Assembly (NCBI GenBank): GCA_028873595.1
Contig: JAPPOV010000014.1
Location: 1 to 64,000 of the forward strand
From: Gemmatimonadota bacterium
Lineage (GTDB): Bacteria > Gemmatimonadota > Gemmatimonadetes > Longimicrobiales > Gaopeijiaceae
Reading direction: 5' to 3'
Length of the DNA stretch: 64,000 bases
Shown here: one piece after another, positions 17,152 through 25,961 of the stretch
How positions within the stretch are numbered: the first letter of the stretch is position 1
Layout of the letters: the number at the start of each line of letters is the position of its first letter
Translations under genes and position numbers: made by a program
Notes under the pieces: model-generated
Databases searched by the model: none
The model's input: the letters and a program-made list of their open reading frames with translations, nothing else
What the model was told of the DNA's origin: nothing

Positions 17152-17612
17152 CCGGTCTTTCTTCACCACCGGTGTGTTCACTGTGGGTGGATAAACGAGA
17201 AAGGAAGACTCTGGGCTCGACGAAGAACAATTCCCGTCTTTCCAGATCGCAGGAAGAGCCGTCGACCGAGTCCAGAGGGTGGCCCAAGGTCAGAATCGGG
17301 TGCCGGATGGTGTTCGTGAATGTCAACGGTCAACCGGTCCAGTTGGTCCTTGGTGACGAACTCAGTTCGTTCCTTTATTCTTCCCAGAGGCGGTGGGGCG
17401 GTCCTTTTTGCGATCGCGAACATCGCCCCTCGTTTCCGTCGTCCTTCCATTCCGATCTACGTGGGAAATGCGGGACTTTTCGGACACAGGTCGACAGTGG
17501 CAATACACAACCCCGGTCACCACATCCCGTGATGACCGTTCGCATTTCAGGACAAACCTCGATCGCGTGCGCGCTATCATGAGCCGATCGCACGCTCGGG
17601 TTTCCGGAGCAG
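17152..17612. other. Intergenic region, 461 bp, no confident gene
   Basis: No convincing gene. An open frame at 17172-17582 encodes a Ser/Arg/Cys-rich peptide without a plausible fold or RBS. The AT content is higher than in neighbouring genes. A TATCAT at 17576-17581 could be a -10 for the reductase pair at 17613, with no clear -35. Several short inverted repeats exist but none has a T-run. Confidence 0.5.
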
Positions 17613-18620
17613 ATGGCTGACGATATCCGGGATATCACGATCATCGGTGGAGGGCCTACCGGCCTCTTTGCCGCCTTTTACGCGGGCATGCGCGGGACCT
17701 CGTGCCGCATCATCGACTCGTTGCCGGAACTGGGTGGCCAGCTCGCCGCGCTTTACCCCGAGAAGTACATCCACGATGTGGGTGGATTCCCCAAGGTGCT
17801 CGCCAAGGATCTGGTGCAAGGGCTAGTGGAGCAGGCACTCCAGTTCGAGCCGGACGTCGTGCTCGACGAGCAGGTTCGGGAGCTCGAGCACACAGATGAC
17901 CACTTCGTACTTCATTGTGCCAACGGCACATATGAAACGCGCACCGTCGTGATTGCGGGCGGCAAGGGCGCGTTCGAGCCGATGCCGTTGAAGTGCACCG
18001 GGTACGACGAGTTCATGCACAGAGGTGTCGAGTACGCCGTGCGCGATCCGGAGGCGTTCAGGGACAAGAAGGTCGTCATCGTAGGCGGTGGGGATACTGC
18101 ACTCGACTTCGTGGTCATGCTGAAAGACATCGTCGAGTCCCTGACCCTCGTCCACCGTCGTGACGGTTGGCGGGCTCATGCTGCTACGGTAGCGCTCATG
18201 GAACAGGCCGTGGCGGCCGGTGAGGTCGACCTGCGCACCTTCCACGAGGTCCGTGAGATCCAGGGGGACACGGCGGTCCGTTCGGTGACGATTTTCGACA
18301 ATCGGTCGGACGATGACACGACCCTGGAGTGCGACACCGTACTCTCCTGCCTCGGATTCAAGCCTGACCTGGGACCGATCAAGTCCTGGGGTCTCGAGGT
18401 CGAAAAGAACCGCATCCTGGTCGACTCCCTGATGGCGACGAACGTGTCGGGTGTCTATGCGGCTGGAGACGTAGTCCGCTATGAAGGGAAACTGGATCTG
18501 ATCGCGACGGGTTTCGCGGAGGCCGCAGTCGCGGTGAACAATGCGGTGCATTACGTCGATCCCACGGCTCGGGTAAACCCCGGCCACTCCACGAACATGA
18601 AAGTCTTCAAGGACGAGTGA
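17613..18620 (+). CDS. Ferredoxin--NADP+ reductase, thioredoxin-reductase-like (YumC type)
   Basis: A 335-residue FAD/NAD(P)H flavoprotein that passes electrons between NADPH and ferredoxin or flavodoxin. The FAD motif GGGPTG is at 12-17, followed by the typical [20 protein letters not shown] segment; the NADPH motif [10 protein letters not shown] lies near 152-161 and the second FAD block [11 protein letters not shown] near 283-293. It lacks the CxxC redox pair of true thioredoxin reductases, which separates it from the next gene. RBS-like GGAG precedes the ATG. It is 10 nt upstream of the trxB-like gene. Confidence 0.88.
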   Translation: MADDIRDITIIGGGPTGLFAAFYAGMRGTSCRIIDSLPELGGQLAALYPEKYIHDVGGFPKVLAKDLVQGLVEQALQFEPDVVLDEQVRELEHTDDHFVLHCANGTYETRTVVIAGGKGAFEPMPLKCTGYDEFMHRGVEYAVRDPEAFRDKKVVIVGGGDTALDFVVMLKDIVESLTLVHRRDGWRAHAATVALMEQAVAAGEVDLRTFHEVREIQGDTAVRSVTIFDNRSDDDTTLECDTVLSCLGFKPDLGPIKSWGLEVEKNRILVDSLMATNVSGVYAAGDVVRYEGKLDLIATGFAEAAVAVNNAVHYVDPTARVNPGHSTNMKVFKDE

Positions 18621-18630
18621 GGAACCGAGC

Positions 18631-19647
18631 ATGACCGAGAACGGCACCCCTCAGCACGAAAAGATCGTCATCATCGGTTCCGGCCCGGCCGGCTGGACGG
18701 CGGCGATCTACGCCGCTCGCGCCGAGATGAATCCGTTCGTGATCGAGGGGAACATCAGCCGGACGATGATCCCTGGTGGCCAGCTCATGTTCACGACCGA
18801 GGTCGAGAACTATCCCGGCTTCAAGGAAGGGGTCGACGGTCAGGCCCTGATGATGGAGATGAAGGCGCAGGCGCTGCGGTTCGAAACGCGTGTCCTCACG
18901 GAGGACGTCGTCGAGATCGACAAGAACGTGCATCCGTTTCGGCTCACGACCACGACTGGAAAGGTCGTCACGGCCGATGCGGTCATCCTCGCTACGGGCG
19001 CCAACGCCAACTGGCTCGGTCTACCCAATGAAGAGAGGCTGGCGCAGAGCGGTGGTGGCGTGAGTGCATGCGCCGTGTGTGATGGCGCGCTTCCGCACTT
19101 CCGGGACCAGGTACTGGCGGTCATCGGTGGTGGGGATACGGCGATGGAGGACGCGCTGTACCTGACGAAGTTCGCTAGGGAAGTCGTCGTCGTTCACCGT
19201 CGTGACGAACTGCGCGCGTCGAAGATCATGGCCGAGCGTGCATTGGAGAACGAGAAGATCACCTTCGCCTGGAACACGGTGGTGACCGAGGTGCTGGGGG
19301 ACGACGTGATCACCGGTCTGCGCCTGAAGGACGTCAACACGGCGGAAGAGCGGGAACTCCCGGTCGGTGGACTTTTCGTCGCGATCGGGCACTCTCCGAA
19401 TACCGGCTTCCTGCAAGGTGTCGTCGATCTCAAGGACAACGGGTACGTGGAGACACCGATCCCCTGGCGCACTCAGACGTCTGTTCCGGGCATCTTCGCA
19501 GCTGGCGACGTTATGGACGACTACTACCGACAAGCGGTCACTGCCGCTGGAACCGGGTGCATGGCGGCGCTTGAAGCCGAGCGCTGGCTGGCGCACGGAG
19601 GTGCTGAACACGCCCATGTCACCGAGGCGGTTTCCTCGGGCGACTGA
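18631..19647 (+). CDS. trxB: Thioredoxin-disulfide reductase
   Basis: A 338-residue NADPH:thioredoxin oxidoreductase. GSGPAG (FAD) is at residues 16-21, the redox pair is CAVCDG with Cys147 and Cys150, the NADPH site GGGDTA is at 166-171, and the C-terminal FAD motif is [15 protein letters not shown]. All catalytic residues for a low-molecular-weight bacterial TrxR are present. It follows the ferredoxin reductase by 10 nt, so the two paralogues are probably transcribed together. No thioredoxin gene is adjacent. Confidence 0.94.
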   Translation: MTENGTPQHEKIVIIGSGPAGWTAAIYAARAEMNPFVIEGNISRTMIPGGQLMFTTEVENYPGFKEGVDGQALMMEMKAQALRFETRVLTEDVVEIDKNVHPFRLTTTTGKVVTADAVILATGANANWLGLPNEERLAQSGGGVSACAVCDGALPHFRDQVLAVIGGGDTAMEDALYLTKFAREVVVVHRRDELRASKIMAERALENEKITFAWNTVVTEVLGDDVITGLRLKDVNTAEERELPVGGLFVAIGHSPNTGFLQGVVDLKDNGYVETPIPWRTQTSVPGIFAAGDVMDDYYRQAVTAAGTGCMAALEAERWLAHGGAEHAHVTEAVSSGD

Positions 19648-19691
19648 ATCCCGGCCGTCGTGGGTCGGGGCAGTGCGATGCGGGCTTGTCT

Positions 19692-20444
19692 TTACCTCGA
19701 CGGCCCTGACGGCCCGAGGAGCCTCCCTCCGTCCACGGGCAGGATGTGCCCTGTGACGAACTCGGCTCCGATCAGGTAGAGCAGCGCCCCGACGACATCG
19801 TCCGGGTTGCCCGTTCGTTCCAGTGCGGCCCGCCTCGCGAGTGCCGTCCACCGCTCGTCCGGCCAGTCGTCGGGGGCGAGCACTGCCCCCGGCGCGATCC
19901 CGTTCACGCGGACTTCGGGAGCGAGCGCACGGGCCTGAATGCGTGTCAGGTGAGCGAGTGCGGCTTTGGAGACCGCGTGGTGTGGGTACTCGGCCCATGC
20001 TTGCCAGGCGGACAAGTCCGTGATGTTGATCACGCATCCGCGTGATGAACGCAGCATGTCAGCCGCCGCCCGGACGAGCAGGTGGGGTGCGCGCAGATTC
20101 AGATTCATGACCCGGTCCCACTCGTCCGCGTCGACGTCGAGTAGCGGTGTCGACTGAAACGACGCTGCGGAGTTCACCAGTACATCGAGCCGTCCGAACG
20201 ATGTGCCCACGGCGTCGATCACCCGGTCGGCGGCGTGGACATCCCTGAGGTCGACCTGGACGTGCGCCATGGTGCGGCCCATCGCGGCGACCTCTTCGCG
20301 GAGGCTCTCGGCCGGCTGTGAGGACGAGCGATACGCCACGACGAGATCGTATCCGGCCCGAGCTAACCCGAGGCTTATGGCTCGCCCGATGCGGACCGCG
20401 CCACCGGTCACGAGTGCTACGCGTTGCCTGTCATCGCTGCTCAT
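19692..20444 (-). CDS. SDR-family oxidoreductase, pteridine reductase (PTR1/FolM)-like, with altered active site
   Basis: A 250-residue short-chain dehydrogenase from ATG 20444. The NADP motif TGGAVRIG at 13-20 has the Arg spacing of pteridine reductases (TGxxxRxG) rather than the usual GxxxGxG. NSAAS at 91-95 and ITD with Asp143 also match PTR1-type enzymes, where Asp replaces the catalytic Ser. Lys160 is present, but the residue four before it, normally the catalytic Tyr, is His156 in HHAVSK; the nearest Tyr is Tyr153. It may reduce dihydropterins by a changed mechanism or act on something else. It is convergent with trxB and divergent from another SDR gene. Confidence 0.8.
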   Translation of the reverse strand: MSSDDRQRVALVTGGAVRIGRAISLGLARAGYDLVVAYRSSSQPAESLREEVAAMGRTMAHVQVDLRDVHAADRVIDAVGTSFGRLDVLVNSAASFQSTPLLDVDADEWDRVMNLNLRAPHLLVRAAADMLRSSRGCVINITDLSAWQAWAEYPHHAVSKAALAHLTRIQARALAPEVRVNGIAPGAVLAPDDWPDERWTALARRAALERTGNPDDVVGALLYLIGAEFVTGHILPVDGGRLLGPSGPSR

Positions 20445-20508
20445 TGCGAAACTCCTACTCCACGGTGCGACGAGAGCGCCGTATCCAAACGACGATGGAA
20501 GGACGTTG

Positions 20509-21216
20509 ATGCCGACCCAGACGGGCAAGGTCGCGATCGTGTCGGGCAGTACCAAGGGGATTGGGCTCGCGATCGCAGAACGGATGATTAATGACGGGAT
20601 GTCGGTCGTGGTGAGTTCTCGCACGGCGGCGGAGGTTGCCACCATCGCCGAGGGCCTGGGCGACAGGGCCATCGGTATTGCGTGCGACGTCGCTGACCCC
20701 GCGGACTGTGCGCGCCTCGTCGAGGAGACGGTAGAGCGCTTCGGGCGGCTCGACGTGCTGGTGAACAACGCCGGCCTCGGGATCTTCAAGCCGATCTCCG
20801 AAATGTCGATCGAGGAGTGGCAGACCCAGATCAATGTGAACCTGGGAGGCGTCTTCTACCTCTCCAAGGCTGCGCTTCCACACCTGAGTGCGACCGAGGA
20901 CGGGTACATCATCAACATCGGGTCGCTCGCGAGCCGGAACACGTTTGCGAGGGGCACGGGCTACAATGCGTCGAAGTTCGGCCTGCTCGGCATGACCGAA
21001 GCGATGATGCTCGACGTCCGGCACGACGGTGTCCGCGTTTCGATTGTGATGCCGGGTAGTGTAAACACGCATTTCAACAACCACGAGATATCGGCGGAGC
21101 GGAGTTGGAAGTTGGAGGCAGACGATTGCGCACTGGCCGTTATGCAGCTGCTCGAATTTCCAAAGGAAGCCCATGTGAGCCGGATCGAGATGCGGCCGAG
21201 TCAGCCGGGCAAGTGA
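20509..21216 (+). CDS. SDR-family oxidoreductase
   Basis: A 235-residue short-chain dehydrogenase/reductase. The cofactor motif SGSTKGIG is at about residues 11-18, NNAG follows near 83, Ser in INIGSLASR near 139, and the catalytic YNASK near 152. The product is short by FabG standards, without a C-terminal extension. The ATG at 20509 has GGAAGGA about 5 nt upstream, a strong RBS. It is divergent from the pteridine-reductase-like SDR (64 bp apart). Substrate not predictable. Confidence 0.85.
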   Translation: MPTQTGKVAIVSGSTKGIGLAIAERMINDGMSVVVSSRTAAEVATIAEGLGDRAIGIACDVADPADCARLVEETVERFGRLDVLVNNAGLGIFKPISEMSIEEWQTQINVNLGGVFYLSKAALPHLSATEDGYIINIGSLASRNTFARGTGYNASKFGLLGMTEAMMLDVRHDGVRVSIVMPGSVNTHFNNHEISAERSWKLEADDCALAVMQLLEFPKEAHVSRIEMRPSQPGK

Positions 21217-21292
21217 TCTGCACGTAACGCATCAGGCGAGGACGTCATCGAATCCGTGAGTCTCGATGGGCGTACAGATGCAGGGAGTACAC

Positions 21293-22747
21293 ATGGGTTC
21301 GTGTCTGAAGAAGTTGAGTGGTTGTCTCGTTCTCTTCCTGCTCGCGTGCGACGCAGGCGTGAGCCAGCCGGATGTTGGTGGGGAGACCGGGGGGGATCCC
21401 GACCTGTCGGCGTACTTCATCGTACCGACACTGTGCGGGGACTCGGAGGGGCCTGATTGCACATCGCTGCGCCTCGGCGATGCCCACCTGACGACCTCGA
21501 ATCCGGCGCAAGGAAAGTTGTTCGCCTGTACCGCGGGTAACACGAACGCACCGGGGAGCGAACCCGCGCGCATCACCTGGATCGACTGGGCAGCTGGCAC
21601 GTGGAACCTGCTCGCCAAGCCCTTCCTGCCGTCGGGCTCGTTCTCGCCACAGCCGGGCGTCACGAACGTGTCGGAGTCCGGTGGCATTCGCAGCATCGAG
21701 GTGAACAATCTGCCGGTGGACGGAAGGATCGGCGACTGGCCGATGTCACAGTATCCGTTGTTGTCGGCCATCGACCGCAACCCCGGGATTCCAGCAGCGA
21801 CGAGCATCACGTTCAACCTTCCCATCAATCCGGTGGTGAGGGATACGCCCACCTGCACGTCTCTGGGTGCGATTGGGGTGACGCTGAACGGCGTCGTTCT
21901 GTACAACGCGGTGGACGCGCGAGGGAACGACGCCGTCGCCCACGAAATCGTCGACGAGTTCGGCGGACACCCCGCCATGAGTGACTACCACTACCACTTC
22001 CTGCCCGAGCGACTCGATTCGGAATCGATGGCGGATGGCCATTCCGGCCTGGTGGGCTATATCCGTGACGGCTTCGGGCTGTACGGTTACAACGGTGCAG
22101 GGGGTGTGGAATTGACCAACGCAGACCTCGACGAGTGTCACGGTCACGACCATGCCCCACTCGGGTATCACTACCACGCGACGCTCGAGTACCCCTATAC
22201 CGTCGGCTGCTATCGCGGCGAGCCGGCGTCGCCCTTCCTCGCAACGTCCGCCGAGGCTGGTGCGCCCACGAAGCTGGACGTGGATGCGGAGGTTGCCGCA
22301 CCCTTCCTGCGGGGGATGATCGCGCACCATGTGCAGGCGCTGGAGCTTACGGCTCTGGTGTCGGAGCGCACGAGGAACGGGAGCGTCCGCCGCATGGCCG
22401 AGCGAATGCGGATCGCTCAGGCTGAGGAGATCCGCTTGATGCGATTCTGGCTGGAGAATGAAATTTCTCCGGGCGCAGCGGAAGGCATGCCGACCGAAAT
22501 GCCGGGGATGCTGTCGGCTGACCGCATTCAACACCTGCGACGGTTGTCGGGGGCCGAGTTTGATCGGCGGTTCCTCGAATTGATGATGGAGCACCACCGT
22601 GGCGCGATTGTGATGGCCCAGGCCCTGTTGGAATCTCCGGGGGCGTCGTCGACCAGATCCTCCATCGGATGGTTTGTCATGCATATCGAAGCAGAGCAGG
22701 CCGAAGAGGTAGAGCGTATGAGTCGGATGCTGCACGGCATGGACTAA
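21293..22747 (+). CDS. Lipoprotein fusing a YHYH domain to a DUF305 domain
   Basis: A 484-residue predicted lipoprotein; the lipobox is LLAC in SGCLVLFLLACDAG. I start at ATG 21293 (MGSCLKK), with AGGGAG 6 nt upstream, rather than ATG 21266. Residues from about 30 to 310 form a YHYH domain: SDYHYHFLPERL and, later, LGYHYHATLEYPYTVGCYRG, with GLYGYNGAGG between. The final 140 residues are a DUF305 four-helix region with MIAHHVQALELTALV and MMEHHRGAIVMAQALLE, the His-rich helices thought to bind copper or other metals. An envelope metal-binding role is inferred. The fusion is unusual. Confidence 0.8.
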   Translation: MGSCLKKLSGCLVLFLLACDAGVSQPDVGGETGGDPDLSAYFIVPTLCGDSEGPDCTSLRLGDAHLTTSNPAQGKLFACTAGNTNAPGSEPARITWIDWAAGTWNLLAKPFLPSGSFSPQPGVTNVSESGGIRSIEVNNLPVDGRIGDWPMSQYPLLSAIDRNPGIPAATSITFNLPINPVVRDTPTCTSLGAIGVTLNGVVLYNAVDARGNDAVAHEIVDEFGGHPAMSDYHYHFLPERLDSESMADGHSGLVGYIRDGFGLYGYNGAGGVELTNADLDECHGHDHAPLGYHYHATLEYPYTVGCYRGEPASPFLATSAEAGAPTKLDVDAEVAAPFLRGMIAHHVQALELTALVSERTRNGSVRRMAERMRIAQAEEIRLMRFWLENEISPGAAEGMPTEMPGMLSADRIQHLRRLSGAEFDRRFLELMMEHHRGAIVMAQALLESPGASSTRSSIGWFVMHIEAEQAEEVERMSRMLHGMD

Positions 22748-22776
22748 GGGGCTGCGCCGATCGGGTGCGACCCCTT
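22746..22776 (+). terminator. Hairpin after the YHYH-DUF305 gene (weak terminator candidate)
   Basis: AAGGGG pairs with CCCCTT around an inner GCGCC/GGTGC stem directly at the stop codon of the lipoprotein gene. No T-run follows, so it may be a transcript-stabilising hairpin rather than an intrinsic terminator. Confidence 0.35.
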
Positions 22777-22861
22777 CATGTCGCGGTCCCTCGGGGTACA
22801 TTGTCGACGTTCGATATGAGGACGCTTGCCCGTCCGCTCCCTGCTAGAGGACCGATGTCAG

Positions 22862-24256
22862 ATGGCTGACACTTTTCGCATCGAGAAGGACTCCCTCGGA
22901 GAAATGAAGGTTCCCGCCGATGCGCTGTACGGTCCTCAGACCCAGCGCGCCGTCGAGAACTTCCCCATCAGCGGGCAGCGATTCGGTCGCCGCTTCATTC
23001 AGGCGATGGGGCTCATCAAGAAGTCGGCCGCCGAAACCAACGCCGAGCTCGGGAACCTGGACGAGGACATTGCGAACGCGATTGCCTCGGCCGCGCGTGA
23101 GGTCGTGGATGGGGCGTGGGACGACGAGTTCGTGCTGGACATCTACCAAACCGGGTCGGGCACGTCGACGAACATGAACACGAACGAGGTGGTTGCTCAC
23201 CGGGCCACCCAGTTGCTCGAGAGCGACGGATCGGTCCACCCGAATGATCACGTCAACTTCGGGCAGTCTTCGAACGATACGATCCCGACCGCGATCCACA
23301 TCTCCACGCGGGTTGCGATCGAGGAGGAACTGATTCCGTCACTTCAGCACATGCACGACGCACTCGCCGCGAAAGCCGTGGAGTTCGACGGTGTCCTGAA
23401 ATCGGGCCGGACGCACCTGATGGACGCGACGCCCGTGCGTCTCGGTCAGGAGTTTGCGGGGTACGCAACTCAGCTGCGGAAAGGGATGGAGCGGGTTCGC
23501 GCCGCGGGCGCGGAGCTCGAGGAGCTTGCCCTCGGGGGAACGGCCACGGGGACGGGGATCAACACGCACGAGGAGTTCTCACCGCGCACCATCGCACGGA
23601 TCGCCGAGGCGACGGGCATCGGCTTTCGCGAGGCGGACGATCATTTCGAAGCCCAGGGTGCGAAGGACGCGGCAGTCAGCACCGCAGGAGCCCTCAATAC
23701 GGTCGCCACGAGCTTCATGAAGATCGCGGATGACATCCGGTGGCTCGGCTCGGGCCCGACGTCAGGCCTGCACGAAGTTCGCCTGCCCGCGATTCAGCCG
23801 GGTTCGTCGATCATGCCCGGCAAGGTGAACCCGGTGATGTCGGAGGCGATGATGATGGTGGCCGCCCGTGTGATGGGGAATCACACCACGGTGACGGTTG
23901 CGGGCAGTCGCGGGAACTTCGAGTTGAACGTCATGATGCCGGTGCTCGGGCATGCGCTCCTGGAGTCGGTGACGCTCCTGAGCAACATCGCGCGTGCCTT
24001 CACGGACCGATGTGTTGTCGGGATCGAAGCCAATGAGGAGCGAGCCCGCGAGCTCCTCGAGCGGAATCCTTCGATTGCTACGGCTCTGAACCCCTATATC
24101 GGGTACGACGAGGCCGCGGTCGTTGCGAAGGAGTCAGCGAAGCGAGGGGTTAGCGTCCGCCAGATCGTGCGAGAGCGGGAGTTGCTCCCGGAAGACCAGA
24201 TCGACGAGGCACTGGACGTACGTTCGATGACCGAGCCGGGGCTGCCGGACGCCTAG
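22862..24256 (+). CDS. fumC: Fumarate hydratase class II
   Basis: A 464-residue iron-free fumarase interconverting fumarate and malate in the TCA cycle. The superfamily signature GSSIMPGKVNPV is near residue 317-328, and the substrate-binding segments SGTSTNMNTNEV (near 98) and HVNFGQSSNDT (near 130) are intact, as is KSGRTHLMDATPV near 180. Length matches FumC. ATG 22862 gives MADTFRIEKDSLGEMKVPAD, the standard start; an in-frame ATG at 22826 is less likely. Convergent with the next gene, whose stop codon begins at the base after this stop. Confidence 0.96.
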   Translation: MADTFRIEKDSLGEMKVPADALYGPQTQRAVENFPISGQRFGRRFIQAMGLIKKSAAETNAELGNLDEDIANAIASAAREVVDGAWDDEFVLDIYQTGSGTSTNMNTNEVVAHRATQLLESDGSVHPNDHVNFGQSSNDTIPTAIHISTRVAIEEELIPSLQHMHDALAAKAVEFDGVLKSGRTHLMDATPVRLGQEFAGYATQLRKGMERVRAAGAELEELALGGTATGTGINTHEEFSPRTIARIAEATGIGFREADDHFEAQGAKDAAVSTAGALNTVATSFMKIADDIRWLGSGPTSGLHEVRLPAIQPGSSIMPGKVNPVMSEAMMMVAARVMGNHTTVTVAGSRGNFELNVMMPVLGHALLESVTLLSNIARAFTDRCVVGIEANEERARELLERNPSIATALNPYIGYDEAAVVAKESAKRGVSVRQIVRERELLPEDQIDEALDVRSMTEPGLPDA

Positions 24257-25009
24257 TCAGCGGCGTCCGAACGGGTTCATTCCTGCCAGAGGAATCGGCA
24301 CGATGCGCTGCTCGGCCGCTCGCTTCATGAAGGCCGGGGTGTACACTCGGATGTGAGCGCCACGGTTGTAGATCTCGACCATGTGTAGCTCACCCGGTGA
24401 GAACGAGGTCAGGAAGTCCAGTCCGCCGGCGTGCGGGAACTCGTCGACGTAGACGACGGGCTCGATGCGGCGGCCACGGTACCAGACGCAACTCGAACCT
24501 CGCCTGCCGTTACACGCCGTGAAGAAGATGCCTGCCTGGGCTCCAATGAAATCGCGGGCGTTCATCGTCGTCGAGCGGGTAAGGTCGCTTGCGTCGAAGG
24601 CGAAGACGCTTGCAGCTACGGCGTTTCGACGCGACTCAAACCGATCGGTCATCACCTCGATGCCCTCGAGCAGTATCGGATCCGGTGCCATTTCGATGCG
24701 GACTGCCTCTCCGGGTGATACGTCACCCGACCAGCTCACCGTTCGATAACCGAGCATCTCGACCGTCAGGTCGAGTCGGCCTCCGCCGTGCTCGGGGATT
24801 CTGAAGCGGCCCTGTGGGTTGGAAATCGAGCCCCAGTCGGTGTCGGTCAGCCCGACCCAGGCACCCACGAGTGGCGCACCCGTGTCCTCATCGACCACGT
24901 GACCCATCACGATGGATGCAGTGCTCGCAGGTTGAGCCTGAGCCTCTGTGCCGATCGCGGTCATGGCGGCGAAGGCCATGGCGAGGATGCCGAAGTAACG
25001 ATGCTTCAT
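24257..25009 (-). CDS. Exported carboxypeptidase-regulatory-like / TonB-plug-like protein
   Basis: A 250-residue secreted protein with a signal peptide (ILAMAFAAMTAIGTEAQAQ). Residues about 34-110 form a carboxypeptidase regulatory-like beta sandwich (MGHVVDEDTGAPLVGAWVGLTDTDWGS), as at the N-terminus of TonB-dependent receptors. The second half resembles a TonB plug (MNARDFIGAQAGIFF and PVVYVDEFPHAGGLDFLTSFSPGELHMVEIYN) but there is no beta barrel. It is a complete plug-only protein from ATG 25009, or a fragment of an old receptor; the clean stop and normal codon use favour the former. Residues CNGRRGSSCVWYRGR may form a disulfide. Confidence 0.7.
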   Translation of the reverse strand: MKHRYFGILAMAFAAMTAIGTEAQAQPASTASIVMGHVVDEDTGAPLVGAWVGLTDTDWGSISNPQGRFRIPEHGGGRLDLTVEMLGYRTVSWSGDVSPGEAVRIEMAPDPILLEGIEVMTDRFESRRNAVAASVFAFDASDLTRSTTMNARDFIGAQAGIFFTACNGRRGSSCVWYRGRRIEPVVYVDEFPHAGGLDFLTSFSPGELHMVEIYNRGAHIRVYTPAFMKRAAEQRIVPIPLAGMNPFGRR

Positions 25010-25152
25010 GCACACCATCTTGTCAGCGAGGATTTTCCGGGACAAGCGTGGTGGCTCTCGGTCAGCACGGGGGAGTCGTCGTCCACCCGGTGTGGTGCCT
25101 CGCACGTCCGCATGGGCCAGGACGGATGATCGACGGACGACCCTGAAAAAGC

Positions 25153-25186
25153 GAGTGACGCCAGGTGCAAGCATCTGACGCCACTC
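25153..25186. repeat. Direct repeat TGACGCCA within a GAGTG/CACTC dyad
   Basis: TGACGCCA occurs at 25156-25163 and again at 25176-25183, 20 bp apart (about two helical turns), flanked symmetrically by GAGTG and CACTC. It lies about 145-180 bp upstream of the plug-like gene starting at 25009 on the minus strand and could be a regulator site. Just beyond, 25190-25212 forms a GC-rich hairpin without T-run. Confidence 0.3.
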
Positions 25187-25282
25187 TTGGCACGCCCCCC
25201 CAGGGCGTGTTGCCCACCCGTCCTGGCGTGGGACTTTGTGCCGACCGGACGACCGAGGTCGAACCGAGACGGCTCGGAATTA

Positions 25283-25522
25283 TTATGCAGTCGTCCTCTC
25301 GAGGTCCAGTTCGAAGATCATGTCGGCCGAGACCTCGCCGAGTGGAAGACCTCCGTGCGGGATGACGCGGGTGACGTCTCCATCGAGATACAGAGGGTAC
25401 ACCCAATTGCCGTACCGTACGACCTGGATCAATTCAGGGTCGCTCGTGCCCGTCGACGAGGTGTGATCGCTCTCCAGACCCGATCGACGAGTGACATCCG
25501 CTCCTGAACCGATTCTGCCCAC
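25283..25522 (-). CDS. Hypothetical protein, 79 aa, or 3' part of a frameshifted gene
   Basis: Family not recognised. The last 50 residues (DPELIQVVRYGNWVYPLYLDG and onwards to FELDLERTTA) look like genuine folded protein, whereas the first 25 do not. It overlaps the end of the 115-residue ORF upstream in another frame (25429-25522), and joining the two frames near 25440 would give a single protein of about 160 residues. It may therefore be the C-terminal half of one gene rather than an independent one. Confidence 0.35.
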   Translation of the reverse strand: MGRIGSGADVTRRSGLESDHTSSTGTSDPELIQVVRYGNWVYPLYLDGDVTRVIPHGGLPLGEVSADMIFELDLERTTA

Positions 25523-25776
25523 ATGGCCAGGCGGATCCGTTTGCGCTCCTCGATAGAGAGCGGACGGATGACCCGGCGATGGCCGCGGAACGAGTGCGAG
25601 AGCAGAAACGCGATGGCCTCGCCTTCAGGAACGGGCTCTAGGCCATGGTCGTAATAGCCCGGTGTCCGCACTCGGCGGGAATCGGACAAGTCCAGATATC
25701 CGTCGGCAGCGATTCGCATTTCTCTCTCCGAGTTCTCGTCAGCAGGAACCCCGGCGGGGTGCCCCGTCGCGCTCAC
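25429..25776 (-). CDS. Hypothetical protein, up to 115 aa, possibly frameshifted
   Basis: Family not recognised. From MRIAADGYLDLSDSRRV (ATG at 25719, a likelier start than 25776) the product reads like a real charged, helical protein (LSIEERKRIRLAMWAESVQERMSLVDRVW). The last ten residues (PRRRARATLN) do not, and the coding signal seems to move to the overlapping frame that continues to 25283. Either two overlapping genes or a single gene broken by a frameshift. Confidence 0.35.
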   Translation of the reverse strand: MSATGHPAGVPADENSEREMRIAADGYLDLSDSRRVRTPGYYDHGLEPVPEGEAIAFLLSHSFRGHRRVIRPLSIEERKRIRLAMWAESVQERMSLVDRVWRAITPRRRARATLN

Positions 25777-25961
25777 TTGATGACAAGTCCTGTGCCGTAT
25801 GGCGGGAATACCTGTTTTCGTGTGGAGTGACTCCGTAAGTCATGTTCAATGAATGACTTGGCTTCACAGATGGATCGCGCGTCCGGGTTCGACGAGAGAC
25901 CGACCACGGCGATATCGGCAACAATGCTTCCGGCTTTGGCAAATATTTCCGACCTTCCGGT

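Noticed and set aside
17172-17582. 136-codon ORF in the gap before the ferredoxin reductase
   Set aside because: Ser/Arg/Cys-rich, no RBS, no hydrophobic core pattern; overlapping ORFs in other frames look the same.
21746-22801. 351-codon minus-strand ORF opposite the YHYH-DUF305 gene
   Set aside because: Antisense to a gene with repeated YHYH and DUF305 motifs; composition not protein-like.
24257-25009. Fragment of a decayed TonB receptor
   Set aside because: The frame is intact, ends cleanly against fumC and has a signal peptide, so I treat it as a complete plug-like protein, though decay cannot be excluded.
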